64,000 nucleotides of DNA from JAJDXW01 sp965223775 (GTDB lineage: Bacteria; Pseudomonadota; Gammaproteobacteria; HK1), in NCBI GenBank assembly GCA_965223775.1, contig OZ245021.1, positions 5,642,001-5,706,000 on the forward strand. The letters are read 5' to 3'. Shown here one piece after another: positions 34,111 to 41,035 of the stretch. The position numbers were made by a program, and so were the translations under genes. The notes beneath the pieces are model-generated. The model was not told the DNA's origin. It saw nothing but the letters and a program-made list of their open reading frames with translations, and did no database searches. Positions within the stretch are counted from its first letter, which is position 1. Every line of letters begins with the position of its first letter.

Positions 34111-34518
34111 TCACTCGTAGCGCGGCCGGGTGCGCGGGAAATCCGCGCCGGCGTGCGGCTCGATGCGGAGCTCCGGCCACCCGGTGCAGAGCACCGAGTC
34201 GGGCGGGTGGCACCCCAGCCGGCGCTCGGCGATGGCGGAGGCCATCGCATCGCGGGCCGCGGCCGCATCGTCCACGGTCGGGTACGTGCCGTGGCAGGCG
34301 ACGACCGTACCGGTGTCGTACCACCACCCGCCTTCCTCCGGTCCGCCGAAGGCGCGGTTCGCGAGGTACTCGTTGAGGTGGAACGGGCCGTCCGGCTGCG
34401 GGTGCTCGCCGGGGGAGCCTTCGTAGAGGTCGAGGAGCGCAGACACGTCGTCGGCGTCAACGGGCGCGCGCTCGCCGTTGGCGCTCGCGCAGACGAGGCG
34501 GTCGAGGATGTTGCTCAT
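34111..34518 (-). CDS. Conserved-looking hypothetical protein
   Basis: 135 residues from the ATG at 34518 (GGAGATTCCGAC upstream). Family not recognised. It is acidic and mixed alpha/beta, with a Trp-rich EEGGWWYDTGTVVACHGTYP patch and a C-terminal GWPELRIEPHAG segment. It is a single-gene unit with its own terminator, like its neighbours. Confidence 0.72.
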   Translation of the reverse strand: MSNILDRLVCASANGERAPVDADDVSALLDLYEGSPGEHPQPDGPFHLNEYLANRAFGGPEEGGWWYDTGTVVACHGTYPTVDDAAAARDAMASAIAERRLGCHPPDSVLCTGWPELRIEPHAGADFPRTRPRYE

Positions 34519-34652
34519 GTCGGAATCTCCGTGAGGATGGGGATGTGGGACTCTCTCGATTCCGGTCCCGCTCACCCTCCTGTGCCAGGCACACCTCCTC
34601 CTCTGCGCGAAGCGCGGAAGCCCCCGCGCCGCGGGGGCGGGTGCCCCCCGGC

Positions 34653-34862
34653 TCAGTGCAGGACGGGGGCGTGCCTGCGGTCGAGGGCGATGGCGAAGGC
34701 GACAGCCTCGGCGGCGTCGTGCATGGAGTCGAAGCGTTCGCCGTCGAGGAGCGAGAGGGCGAAGAGGCGTTCGAGCGAATCGCGCGAGAGGTCGAGCGCG
34801 ACCGTCCAGCGGACGTCGTCGTCGGTCTCGACCGCGCGGAGCGTGATGGTCTCGGTGGTCAT
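34653..34862 (-). CDS. Small hypothetical protein
   Basis: 69 residues from the ATG at 34862, with GGAGG eight bases upstream. The sequence (MTTETITLRAVETDD, then LFALSLLDGERFDSMHDAAEAVAFAIALD) has an ordered amphipathic pattern and normal acidic composition, unlike chance frames here. Family not recognised. A GC hairpin at 34621-34637 lies downstream. Confidence 0.65.
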   Translation of the reverse strand: MTTETITLRAVETDDDVRWTVALDLSRDSLERLFALSLLDGERFDSMHDAAEAVAFAIALDRRHAPVLH

Positions 34863-35250
34863 GAGGGCATCCTCCGAATGGGCGCCGGGCGCATCGCCGG
34901 CAATCCATCGGAGACACGCGCGCGCAAGGCTCGTCACCCGTGAGGGCCGCGCGAGCGGACGGCGCAGCCGTTGACGAGCCGAGCACGCGTGCGAGGATGG
35001 GGATTGCCGGTGATGAGAGGCGCACTCCACCCCTCGCGCTTCGCGCGAGGGCCTCGGGGGGGACCCTTGGGGGGGGCGCAAGCCCCCCGCGCAAGCGATC
35101 GACGCCCGCAGGGTCGAGACGAGCGCAGCTTGGCTCGATGCGGAGCACGAGAGCGCGGTCCCGCAGGGATGCGCCCGAACGAGACGTGCTGGTCCGCCGC
35201 AAGGCGGTCATGGTTCGCGCGCTCCGGATACGGGGCAAGCAGCGGACGGG
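34863..35250. other. Repeat-bearing intergenic region
   Basis: 388 bases without a gene. Contains a run of G/C homopolymers (GGGGGGGCGCAAGCCCCCC hairpin near 35070-35090) and, at about 35108-35175, a shortened relative of family A (CCCGCAGGGTCGAGAC and later GGGATGCGCCC). Confidence 0.55.
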
Positions 35251-35820
35251 CTACGGCGCGAGGGTGCGGAAGGTCGCAGAGATGCGGGTCACGGTCTCGC
35301 ACGCGGTGTCGGCGCGGTCGATACCGTGCATGAAGCGATGGCGCGCGTTCCCGGCGAGGACGAGGACCGAGCGGCGGGGGAGGACCGCGACCTCGTCGCC
35401 GGGCAGGCCGTCGCGGGCGTAGGGGCGCGTATCGCGGCGGCGGAAGCGCATCGGCCACGAGGCGCCGAGCGAAAGCGACGCGACCACAGGGCCGAAATCG
35501 GCGTGGTCCGCGTGCATCCCGATGCCCTGCCCGGGGCAGTACTCGTTCACGATGCACTGCACCGGGAGCGCGCCGCCGAAGTGCGCCCGGAGCCGTTCGG
35601 CCATGACAGTCGCCCAGCGTGGGAACGGCGCGGCGGGGACAGGCGCAGTCGCGCCCCGGTAGTCGTACTGGAATCCATAGTGCTGCACGCGCCGGCGCAG
35701 CTCGGTGAGCCAGGGCGCCTCGGCGATGCGAAGGAGGATGCGCGCCTCCTCCGCGGGGGTGACGAAGTCGGGGACGATGACGGCCCCGTGGGCGAAGATG
35801 CTGTCGGTGTCGCGCGCCAT
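35251..35820 (-). CDS. AlkB-like 2OG-Fe(II) dioxygenase
   Basis: 189 residues from the ATG at 35820 (GGAGAGAGAGC upstream). The AlkB signature is complete: NEYCPGQGIGMHADHADFG with the iron ligands His103 and Asp105, the distal His near 165 (HRFMHGID) and the 2-oxoglutarate-binding Arg pair in TRISATFR (Arg179 and Arg185). AlkB enzymes demethylate alkylated bases in DNA or RNA. On a mobile element it may repair DNA damage during transfer or remove protective modification. Plasmid and phage AlkB copies are known. Confidence 0.92.
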   Translation of the reverse strand: MARDTDSIFAHGAVIVPDFVTPAEEARILLRIAEAPWLTELRRRVQHYGFQYDYRGATAPVPAAPFPRWATVMAERLRAHFGGALPVQCIVNEYCPGQGIGMHADHADFGPVVASLSLGASWPMRFRRRDTRPYARDGLPGDEVAVLPRRSVLVLAGNARHRFMHGIDRADTACETVTRISATFRTLAP

Positions 35821-35899
35821 GCTCTCTCTCCAGGTGCGAAGCGGGCGCCCGCATGGGCGCTTGGCTCGGACTCCGGGGGAAGGACTCGAAGCGGCCTGC

Positions 35900-35933
35900 A
35901 AAAAGGGGGACCGACGCCGAAGCGCCGGTCCCC
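35900..35933 (-). terminator. Rho-independent terminator after the broken ssb
   Basis: GGGGACCG at 35906-35913 pairs with CGGTCCCC at 35926-35933 around a GCCGAAGC-type loop. On the minus strand it is followed by TTTTT (complement of 35900-35904). It matches the terminator behind the intact ssb at 39722-39752 in layout and loop. Confidence 0.85.
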
Positions 35934-35988
35934 GAGGTGGGAGGGAGGAGAGACGTAATCCGTTGAATTAAAACGAGAAATTACGTTT

Positions 35989-36328
35989 CTAGAACGGGAT
36001 GTCATCGTCCATATCGGAGGACGCCGAGGCGCCGCCGGCCGGCATGGCCGGAGCGTTCGCCGGCTCCGACGCGGGCTGCCCCGAGCCGTTCCCGTTCGCG
36101 CCGTTCGGCTTGTCGAGGAACTGGACGCGTCCGCCCGGGACCAGGAGGATCTCGGTCGAGAACCGGTCGCCGTCCTCACCGGGCTTCGACCAGCGCCGGG
36201 TCTGGAGCTTGCCCGCGACGTAGACCAGGCGGCCCTTCCTGGCGTGCTTTTCGAACATGTCGATGAGCCCGTCCTGGAAGGTGACGATGCGGTGCCACTC
36301 GGTCTTGTCGACCCGCTCGCCGGTCTGC
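35989..36328 (-). pseudogene. ssb: 3' part of an ssb gene split by the recombinase element
   Basis: Encodes the C-terminal 113 residues of an SSB: QTGERVDKTEWHRIVTFQ through a Gly/Asn/Pro linker to the intact tail MDDDIPF. The coding sequence is cut exactly at the TT of the left junction (36329-36330). Bases further out belong to the inserted element. Joined to the 5' part at 40496-40621, it gives a continuous 155-residue SSB in frame. On its own it has only a poor TTG at 36345 and no ribosome-binding site, so it is not expected to be made. Confidence 0.92.
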
Positions 36329-36360
36329 TTATCTACCGTTTCCAAATGCAGGCAGTTCCG
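36329..36360. other. Left attachment site of the serine-recombinase element
   Basis: Core TT at 36329-36330, then seven bases, GTTTC (36338-36342), three bases, ATGCA (36346-36350), four bases, GTTC (36355-36358). The same series occurs inverted at the right end (40464-40495). The host side is ssb coding sequence. Confidence 0.85.
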
Positions 36361-36386
36361 ACGAAGAGGGTGATCTTCAGGACGTT

Positions 36387-36662
36387 GTGATCACCCACCC
36401 GTTTCATCCGCTCAGGGGCCAAACGGTTCGGATTTACGACCGTGTGGGCGGATGCAAGAGAGCGATTGTTCGCTACTTCGCGGACGGCTCGGCCAGCCCA
36501 ACCCTCGTCAGCGTGCCGGTTTCCTGGACGTCCCTGCGGCAGGTGGACGACTTCGAGCGCGTTGCGTTGGGCCGCTGCCTGTTCCGGGGGGACGACCTGA
36601 TTGTGCTTCGCGCGATTGTGGATTCACTCCGCGCACCCGCGGTCGAGCGTAATCAGAAATAA
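36387..36662 (+). CDS. DUF5372 family protein
   Basis: 91 residues from a GTG start. It begins ITHPFHPLRGQTV and contains VSVPVSWTSLRQVDDF and GRCLFRGDDLIVL, the pattern of DUF5372 proteins, which are small companions of recombinase or transposase genes. Function unknown. It is the first gene inside the left end of the element and is followed by the promoter region of the HTH gene. Confidence 0.82.
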   Translation: MITHPFHPLRGQTVRIYDRVGGCKRAIVRYFADGSASPTLVSVPVSWTSLRQVDDFERVALGRCLFRGDDLIVLRAIVDSLRAPAVERNQK

Positions 36663-36773
36663 TGGCGCTATATGCTCAGAAATTAGGGCGCTCATGCACG
36701 GCTGTTCCGGGTATGGAATGCCAGATAATAGCTGGTATCCCTTCATATGAAGCGAAGCCATCGGGATCGATGG

Positions 36774-36819
36774 TTGACTTGGTGGCGAGAGATAGCGTAT
36801 TAATTATTGAAACTATCTC
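36774..36819 (+). promoter_or_regulatory. Promoter with overlapping palindrome before the HTH gene
   Basis: TTGACT (36774-36779) and TATTAA (36798-36803) with an 18-base spacer. GAGATAG at 36789-36795 and CTATCTC at 36813-36819 form a perfect 7-bp inverted repeat with a 17-base AT-rich spacer that covers the -10. This is the layout of a self-repressed promoter. A GGAGGA site follows at 36820-36825. Confidence 0.6.
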
Positions 36820-36835
36820 GGAGGACCGCACCGCC

Positions 36836-37315
36836 ATGGCAGACCGTCGCGACGACACCGAGAAGCAGGACCGGCTCAGGGAGGCCGGCACCCTCAACCG
36901 GACGCCGGAAAGGGTCAGCGACCCGATGTTCGCGGTGGGCGAGTTCTTCGACGCCCGCGACCTGCTCCAGGTCCGCTACGAGATGGTCCGGGTGGTTCGG
37001 CTGGGCGAGGCCACCCTCGCGCAGGCGGCGGCACGGTTCGGGGTCTCGCGGCCGACCTGCTTCCGCATGGTCAAGGCGTTCGACGGGGGCGGGCTGCAGG
37101 AACTCATCCCGGCACGGCGCGGGCCGCGAGGGCCGCACAAGATCAGCCCGGAGATACTGCGCTTCGTCGAGGACTACAGGGCCCTGCACGGACGTGTGGG
37201 AGCGCGCCGGCTGGCGCCGCTGATCGAAGCCGAGTTCGGCGTCAGGGTGCATCCGCGCGGTCTCGAGAAGGCACTGGAGCGGGTTCAAAAAAAACCGCTG
37301 GAACCCGGACCATGA
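36836..37315 (+). CDS. Helix-turn-helix protein of the recombinase element
   Basis: 159 residues from the ATG at 36836; an upstream in-frame extension to 36662 runs through the promoter and is rejected. A helix-turn-helix (LAQAAARFGVSRPTCFRMVKAFD, about residues 60-82) is followed by GLQELIPARRGPRGPHKI, as in the transposase-like HTH proteins that accompany such recombinases. It may repress its own operon or act as a recombination directionality factor. Eight A residues (37287-37294) lie near the 3' end. The TGA overlaps the next ATG (ATGA). Confidence 0.82.
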   Translation: MADRRDDTEKQDRLREAGTLNRTPERVSDPMFAVGEFFDARDLLQVRYEMVRVVRLGEATLAQAAARFGVSRPTCFRMVKAFDGGGLQELIPARRGPRGPHKISPEILRFVEDYRALHGRVGARRLAPLIEAEFGVRVHPRGLEKALERVQKKPLEPGP

Positions 37316-37614
37316 TGCGCGAGGACGCCTGGAAGACTTACGAGAGCTGGCGAGGGCTCTGGCTGTCGGGCGGCAACAGCAACGCCATCGCCGCGCTGCG
37401 CTTCCACGGTCTGCGCGGCGCCCTGGCCATGGCCGGAGCTGGGTGCAACCGCACCGGCCCGCGGCCGCCGCCTTCGTCCACCAGGGTGGAACTGCCTATC
37501 GCCGACGCCGTGATCGCGGAGGCCGCCAGCCAAGTCCGGCGCCTGCTGCGCGTGTCGTCGCCTGCGGCGATCGCCAACACCGTGTGGGAGAACGAGGAGA
37601 ACCGTCATGCCTGA
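37312..37614 (+). CDS. Small unknown protein of the recombinase element
   Basis: 100 residues, start overlapping the HTH stop and end overlapping the recombinase start by eight bases. N-terminal part WKTYESWRGLWLSGGNSNAIAALRFHG is Trp-rich and helical; the middle is Pro-rich. Not recognised. The tight overlap on both sides says that it is translated and works with its neighbours. Confidence 0.72.
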   Translation: MMREDAWKTYESWRGLWLSGGNSNAIAALRFHGLRGALAMAGAGCNRTGPRPPPSSTRVELPIADAVIAEAASQVRRLLRVSSPAAIANTVWENEENRHA

Positions 37615-39679
37615 AGCGGAAACGCGCAAGATCGCGCCGCATCATCTGGAGCGCGAGGCTTGCCTGTACGTGCGTCAGTCCTCGCTTCGCCAGGTCATGC
37701 AACACACCGAGAGCACGCGGCGCCAGTACGGGCTGAGCCAAAGGGCGACGGCGCTCGGCTGGCCTGCGGAGCGCATCCGGGTGATTGACGAGGACCAGGG
37801 CAAGTCGGGAGCCTACACCGGCAACCGCAGCGGGTTCCGCGACCTGATGGGGAGCATCGCCGCCGGCGAGGTGGGCATCGTTCTCGGCCTGGAAGTCTCG
37901 AGGCTCGCGCGGGACAACGCCGACTGGCACCAGCTGCTGCGGATCGCCGGCATCACCAATACCCTGATCCTCGACGAGACCGGCATCTACGATCCCAACG
38001 ACGGCAACGACAAGCTCTTGCTCGGCGTCAAAGGGACCCTGAGCGAGTTTGAGCTTCAGGGGATCAAGGCGCGGATGGTGGGCGGCCAGCGCAGCGCCGC
38101 CGCGCGCGGTGCGCTGAAGATGCGGTTGCCGGTCGGCCTGGACTACAACGACAGGGACGAGGTGGTGTTCGACGGTGACCGGTCCGTCGTCGACGCCATC
38201 CGTCTCGTGTTCGACAGCTTCGGCCGAATGGGGTCGGCGATGGCGGTGGTGAAATGGATGCACCGCGAGAACATCGAGCTGCCGGCGCGTCCGCGAAGCG
38301 GGCCGGCCAACGGTGAGCTGCGCTGGGCTCTTCCGCGCGTGCCGCAAGTCGGCCGCATTCTGAGGAATCCGCGCTACGCCGGCGCCTTCGTCTATGGCCG
38401 CAGGCGCGTCGAGAGGCAGGCGGACGGGACAGCCCGATTGCGCTCTGTTGCGATGGAGGAGTGGCAGGTGTGCATCCCGGACGCGCATGTGGGGTTTATC
38501 GATTGGGACGAGTACCTTCGCAATCGAGCCACCCTGAGAGGCAATGCCGCGGCCTTCCTGGAATCGGACTTGCGCACCGCGGCGCCCCGCGAGGGGGCGG
38601 CGCTGTTGCAGTCGCGGGTGATCTGCGGCCACTGCGGCCGGCGCATGGGCATGCAATACAACCGCGCTCTGCCGCATCGCAACCGTCCGGCGCGCTACGT
38701 CTACGTCTGCAATGAAGAGCTCGTCCGCTACGGACGGAAAGTCTGCCAGAGCATGCGCGGCGATCTCGTCGACGCCGAGATATCGCGCTTCGTGATCGAC
38801 GCGATGAACGGTGAGAGCATCGATCTTGCTCTGGCGGTCCAGGAGCAGGTCGAGGTGGAGTTCGCCGAGGCCGATGCCCAGCGCGCCAGGCGTATCGAGG
38901 GCTTCCGCTACGAGGCCGACCTGGCGCGACGCAGGTTCTTCGAGGTCGACCCGGCGAACCGGCTGGTGGCGGCATCGCTCGAAGCGGACTGGAACGAGCG
39001 ACTGCGTGAGCTGGAAGAGGCATGCCGGGAACGCGAGGACCGCGCCACGGTGCGCAAGACCGAACTGTCCGAGCGCCAGGTCGAGCGCATTCGGGAACTG
39101 GCGTGGGACTTCGAGCAGGTATGGAACGCCGCCCAAACCGGAAACGCGGATCGCAAGCGGCTGCTCGGGCTTCTGATCGAGGATGCGACGCTGACCCGGG
39201 ACGGCTCGGAGGTGACCATCGGTCTGCGTATGCGCGGGGGTCGTTCCCTGACGCTCGAGCCCCTTCAGTTGCCGAGACCGATGGCGGAGATCCGCAAGAC
39301 ACCGGCGGAAACGGTCGCCGCGGTCGACCGGCTGCTCGAAACGCACGGAGACGAAGGCGGTGCGCGCGAGCTGAACGCGATGGGGCGCCGAAACTGGAAG
39401 GGTGAGTCCTACACGGCCAAGGGCGTGGGCAGGATACGGCGGGCTTACGGATTGCCCGGCTACCTCGAGCGTGCGACGAAACGGCTTCGCGAGCAGGGCT
39501 TCGCGACGGCCGCGGAAGTAGCCGCCCAACTCGGGTTCAACGTGAGGGTCGTGCGGCTGCTGGGCAGAACGGCAACGGACGCGCGGGTGGAGCGGGTCAT
39601 CGTCCCGACCGAAGGTCGGCGACGATACTGCATGTACAGAGCGAACTGCGCCGGCGAAGCGGTGCACAGAGCCCGATGA
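37607..39679 (+). CDS. Large serine recombinase
   Basis: 690 residues. The catalytic domain has LYVRQSS with the nucleophile Ser25, then the LEVSRLARDN helix with its conserved Arg. A recombinase domain follows, and a zinc-ribbon near 340 (VICGHCGRRM and later CNEE plus VCQS). The coiled-coil region (about 415-490) fits the large serine recombinase family, which joins attP and attB through a 2-bp core without high-energy cofactors. All key residues are intact. It is probably the enzyme that inserted the element into ssb. Confidence 0.94.
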   Translation: MPEAETRKIAPHHLEREACLYVRQSSLRQVMQHTESTRRQYGLSQRATALGWPAERIRVIDEDQGKSGAYTGNRSGFRDLMGSIAAGEVGIVLGLEVSRLARDNADWHQLLRIAGITNTLILDETGIYDPNDGNDKLLLGVKGTLSEFELQGIKARMVGGQRSAAARGALKMRLPVGLDYNDRDEVVFDGDRSVVDAIRLVFDSFGRMGSAMAVVKWMHRENIELPARPRSGPANGELRWALPRVPQVGRILRNPRYAGAFVYGRRRVERQADGTARLRSVAMEEWQVCIPDAHVGFIDWDEYLRNRATLRGNAAAFLESDLRTAAPREGAALLQSRVICGHCGRRMGMQYNRALPHRNRPARYVYVCNEELVRYGRKVCQSMRGDLVDAEISRFVIDAMNGESIDLALAVQEQVEVEFAEADAQRARRIEGFRYEADLARRRFFEVDPANRLVAASLEADWNERLRELEEACREREDRATVRKTELSERQVERIRELAWDFEQVWNAAQTGNADRKRLLGLLIEDATLTRDGSEVTIGLRMRGGRSLTLEPLQLPRPMAEIRKTPAETVAAVDRLLETHGDEGGARELNAMGRRNWKGESYTAKGVGRIRRAYGLPGYLERATKRLREQGFATAAEVAAQLGFNVRVVRLLGRTATDARVERVIVPTEGRRRYCMYRANCAGEAVHRAR

Positions 39680-39721
39680 GGCGATTCGCCGAGCGGAGCT
39701 ATGCCAGGCTCTCGCGACATG

Positions 39722-39752
39722 AAAAAAGGGCCGACGCGCGAAGCGCCGGCCC
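39722..39752 (-). terminator. Rho-independent terminator after the element's ssb
   Basis: GGGCCG at 39728-39733 and CGGCCC at 39747-39752 form the stem around a GCGCGAAGCGC mini-hairpin. Six A at 39722-39727 become a T run on the minus strand. Same design as 35900-35933. Confidence 0.85.
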
Positions 39753-39778
39753 GAGGTGGAGGGAGGATGGTGAGCGGA

Positions 39779-40234
39779 TCAGAACGGGATGTCGTCGTCG
39801 AAGTCGGCGGCGGGCGCGGTGCTGCCGCCGGCCGGCATGGCCTCGCCGTTGGTGGGCGCCGCGGCGTTGCCGTTGGCCCCGTTCGCCTTGTCGAGGAACT
39901 GGATCCTGGAGCCGGGGACCAGAAGAATCTCGGTGGAGAACCGGTCCGAGTCCTCGCTGTCCTTGCGCCAGCGCCGGGTCTGCATCTTGCCCGCGACGTA
40001 GACGAGCCGGCCCTTCTTCGCGTTCTTGACGAGCATGTCGATGAGACCGGGCTGGAAGGTCACGCAGCGGTGCCACTCGGTCTTGTCGACCCGGTTGCCG
40101 GAGTTGCGATCGATATACCCCTCATCGGTCGCAATGCTGAGATTGGCGACGCGGCCCCCCGAGGTGAGATGGTTCACGGTGACGTCGGCGCCGAGGCGGC
40201 CGATGACTTCCGCGCGGTTCAGTCCGAAGCTCAT
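39779..40234 (-). CDS. ssb: SSB carried inside the recombinase element
   Basis: 151 residues from the ATG at 40234 with a GGAGAAGACC site. OB fold: MSFGLNRAEVIGRLGADVTV, then VANLSIATDEGYIDR and TEWHRCVTFQPGLIDML, linker GNAAAPTNGEAMPAGG and an intact DFDDDIPF tail. It is closely similar to the ssb broken by the element. The 110 or so bases upstream and the downstream terminator are also similar to those of the broken gene. It points the same way and would be read from the broken gene's promoter, so it may replace it. Confidence 0.95.
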   Translation of the reverse strand: MSFGLNRAEVIGRLGADVTVNHLTSGGRVANLSIATDEGYIDRNSGNRVDKTEWHRCVTFQPGLIDMLVKNAKKGRLVYVAGKMQTRRWRKDSEDSDRFSTEILLVPGSRIQFLDKANGANGNAAAPTNGEAMPAGGSTAPAADFDDDIPF

Positions 40235-40463
40235 GGTCTTCTCCTTCAGGTCAGGTTGATGACGATGGGATGCGAACGGCCGGGACCGGGACGACTCTCT
40301 CCGACCCCTTCTCCGTTCACCCTTTCTTCGCTTCACTCCAACTCCGGGCTGACGCCTGACCCGGTATCGGAGGAAATGGAACGATGTGGCTCGACCTCGG
40401 CTGTCCCACATGGAGTGCGAGGGGACAGCACGATCAGCGGATGGCCCGGAAAATCCTCACAGA

Positions 40464-40495
40464 CCGAACAAGGTGCATCATGAAACACGAGACTT
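40464..40495. other. Right attachment site of the serine-recombinase element
   Basis: CGAAC (40465-40469), four bases, TGCAT (40474-40478), three bases, GAAAC (40482-40486), seven bases, core TT (40494-40495). This mirrors the left end base for base in spacing. The host side (40496 on) is ssb coding sequence. Confidence 0.85.
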
Positions 40496-40621
40496 GTTGA
40501 GGTAGGACTCGTCGGTCGCGACCGAAAGGTTGGCGACGCGCCCGCCGCTGGTGAGGTGGTTGACAGTGACGTCGGCGCCGAGGCGGCCGATGATTTCCGC
40601 GCGATTCAATCCGAAGGCCAT
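40478..40621 (-). pseudogene. ssb: 5' part of the split ssb gene
   Basis: Starts at a good ATG (40621; AGGAGAACCGC upstream) and reads MAFGLNRAEIIGRLGADVTV then VANLSVATDESYLN before running into the element, where K-S-R-V-S and a TGA at 40478-40480 end it after 47 codons. The host part is 40496-40621. It keeps the original ssb promoter and Shine-Dalgarno. The truncated OB fold is unlikely to bind DNA. Confidence 0.92.
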
Positions 40622-40728
40622 TGCGGTTCTCCTTCAAGGTCTGGTTGATGACGATGGGTTGCGACCGGTCGGGGGCCGGGGGTCACTCTCCCCAGCCCCT
40701 TCCCGTTCACCTTCTCCTCGCTTCCCCC

Positions 40729-40860
40729 TCACTCTGCTTCGTCGCCCCGGGGGTCGAAGGGAGCCGGTTCTTCGAGGATGGTGCGGATGGCACGGCCATC
40801 GAGGCCGAGTTGTGCGAGCAGGTCCGGGCCCGTCTGCACGTCTGTGTCGAAATCGAACAT
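40729..40860 (-). CDS. Small acidic protein upstream of ssb
   Basis: 43 residues with a GAGGAGAC site nine bases before the ATG. The sequence (MFDFDTDVQTGPDLLAQLGLDG, then EEPAPFDPRGDEAE) is acidic and amphipathic. Unrecognised. It lies between radC and the split ssb in the same direction. Confidence 0.55.
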   Translation of the reverse strand: MFDFDTDVQTGPDLLAQLGLDGRAIRTILEEPAPFDPRGDEAE

Positions 40861-41035
40861 CGCCAAGTCTCCTCTGCCGGTTGCCGCGTCCGGCATCGGG
40901 ACGGGAGCCCTTCTCCCTCTCCCCTGCCGGGCGTTCGCCCGGCGCTTCGCACGGCTCTGGCTCGATGGACGCAAAGGGAGGGAGAGAGGGTGCGGCGGGC
41001 CGCGAAGGGGTGCGCGGCGGCCTGGCCCGGCCCGC

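Larger units (their letters stand above)
36329..40495 (+). mobile_element. Serine-recombinase element inserted in ssb, carrying a spare ssb
   Basis: About 4165 bases bounded by TT cores at 36329-36330 and 40494-40495. It carries four + strand genes (DUF5372, HTH, a small unknown, large serine recombinase) and one - strand gene, a full-length ssb. Imperfect inverted arms at both ends match a large-serine-recombinase attP. Excision would rejoin AA|G codons of the target ssb in frame. The recombinase is intact, so the element may still be mobile. Confidence 0.88.

Noticed and set aside
36662..36835. Longer start for the HTH gene at 36662
   Set aside because: The extension runs through the AT-rich promoter and operator palindrome, and the ATG at 36836 follows a GGAGGA site.
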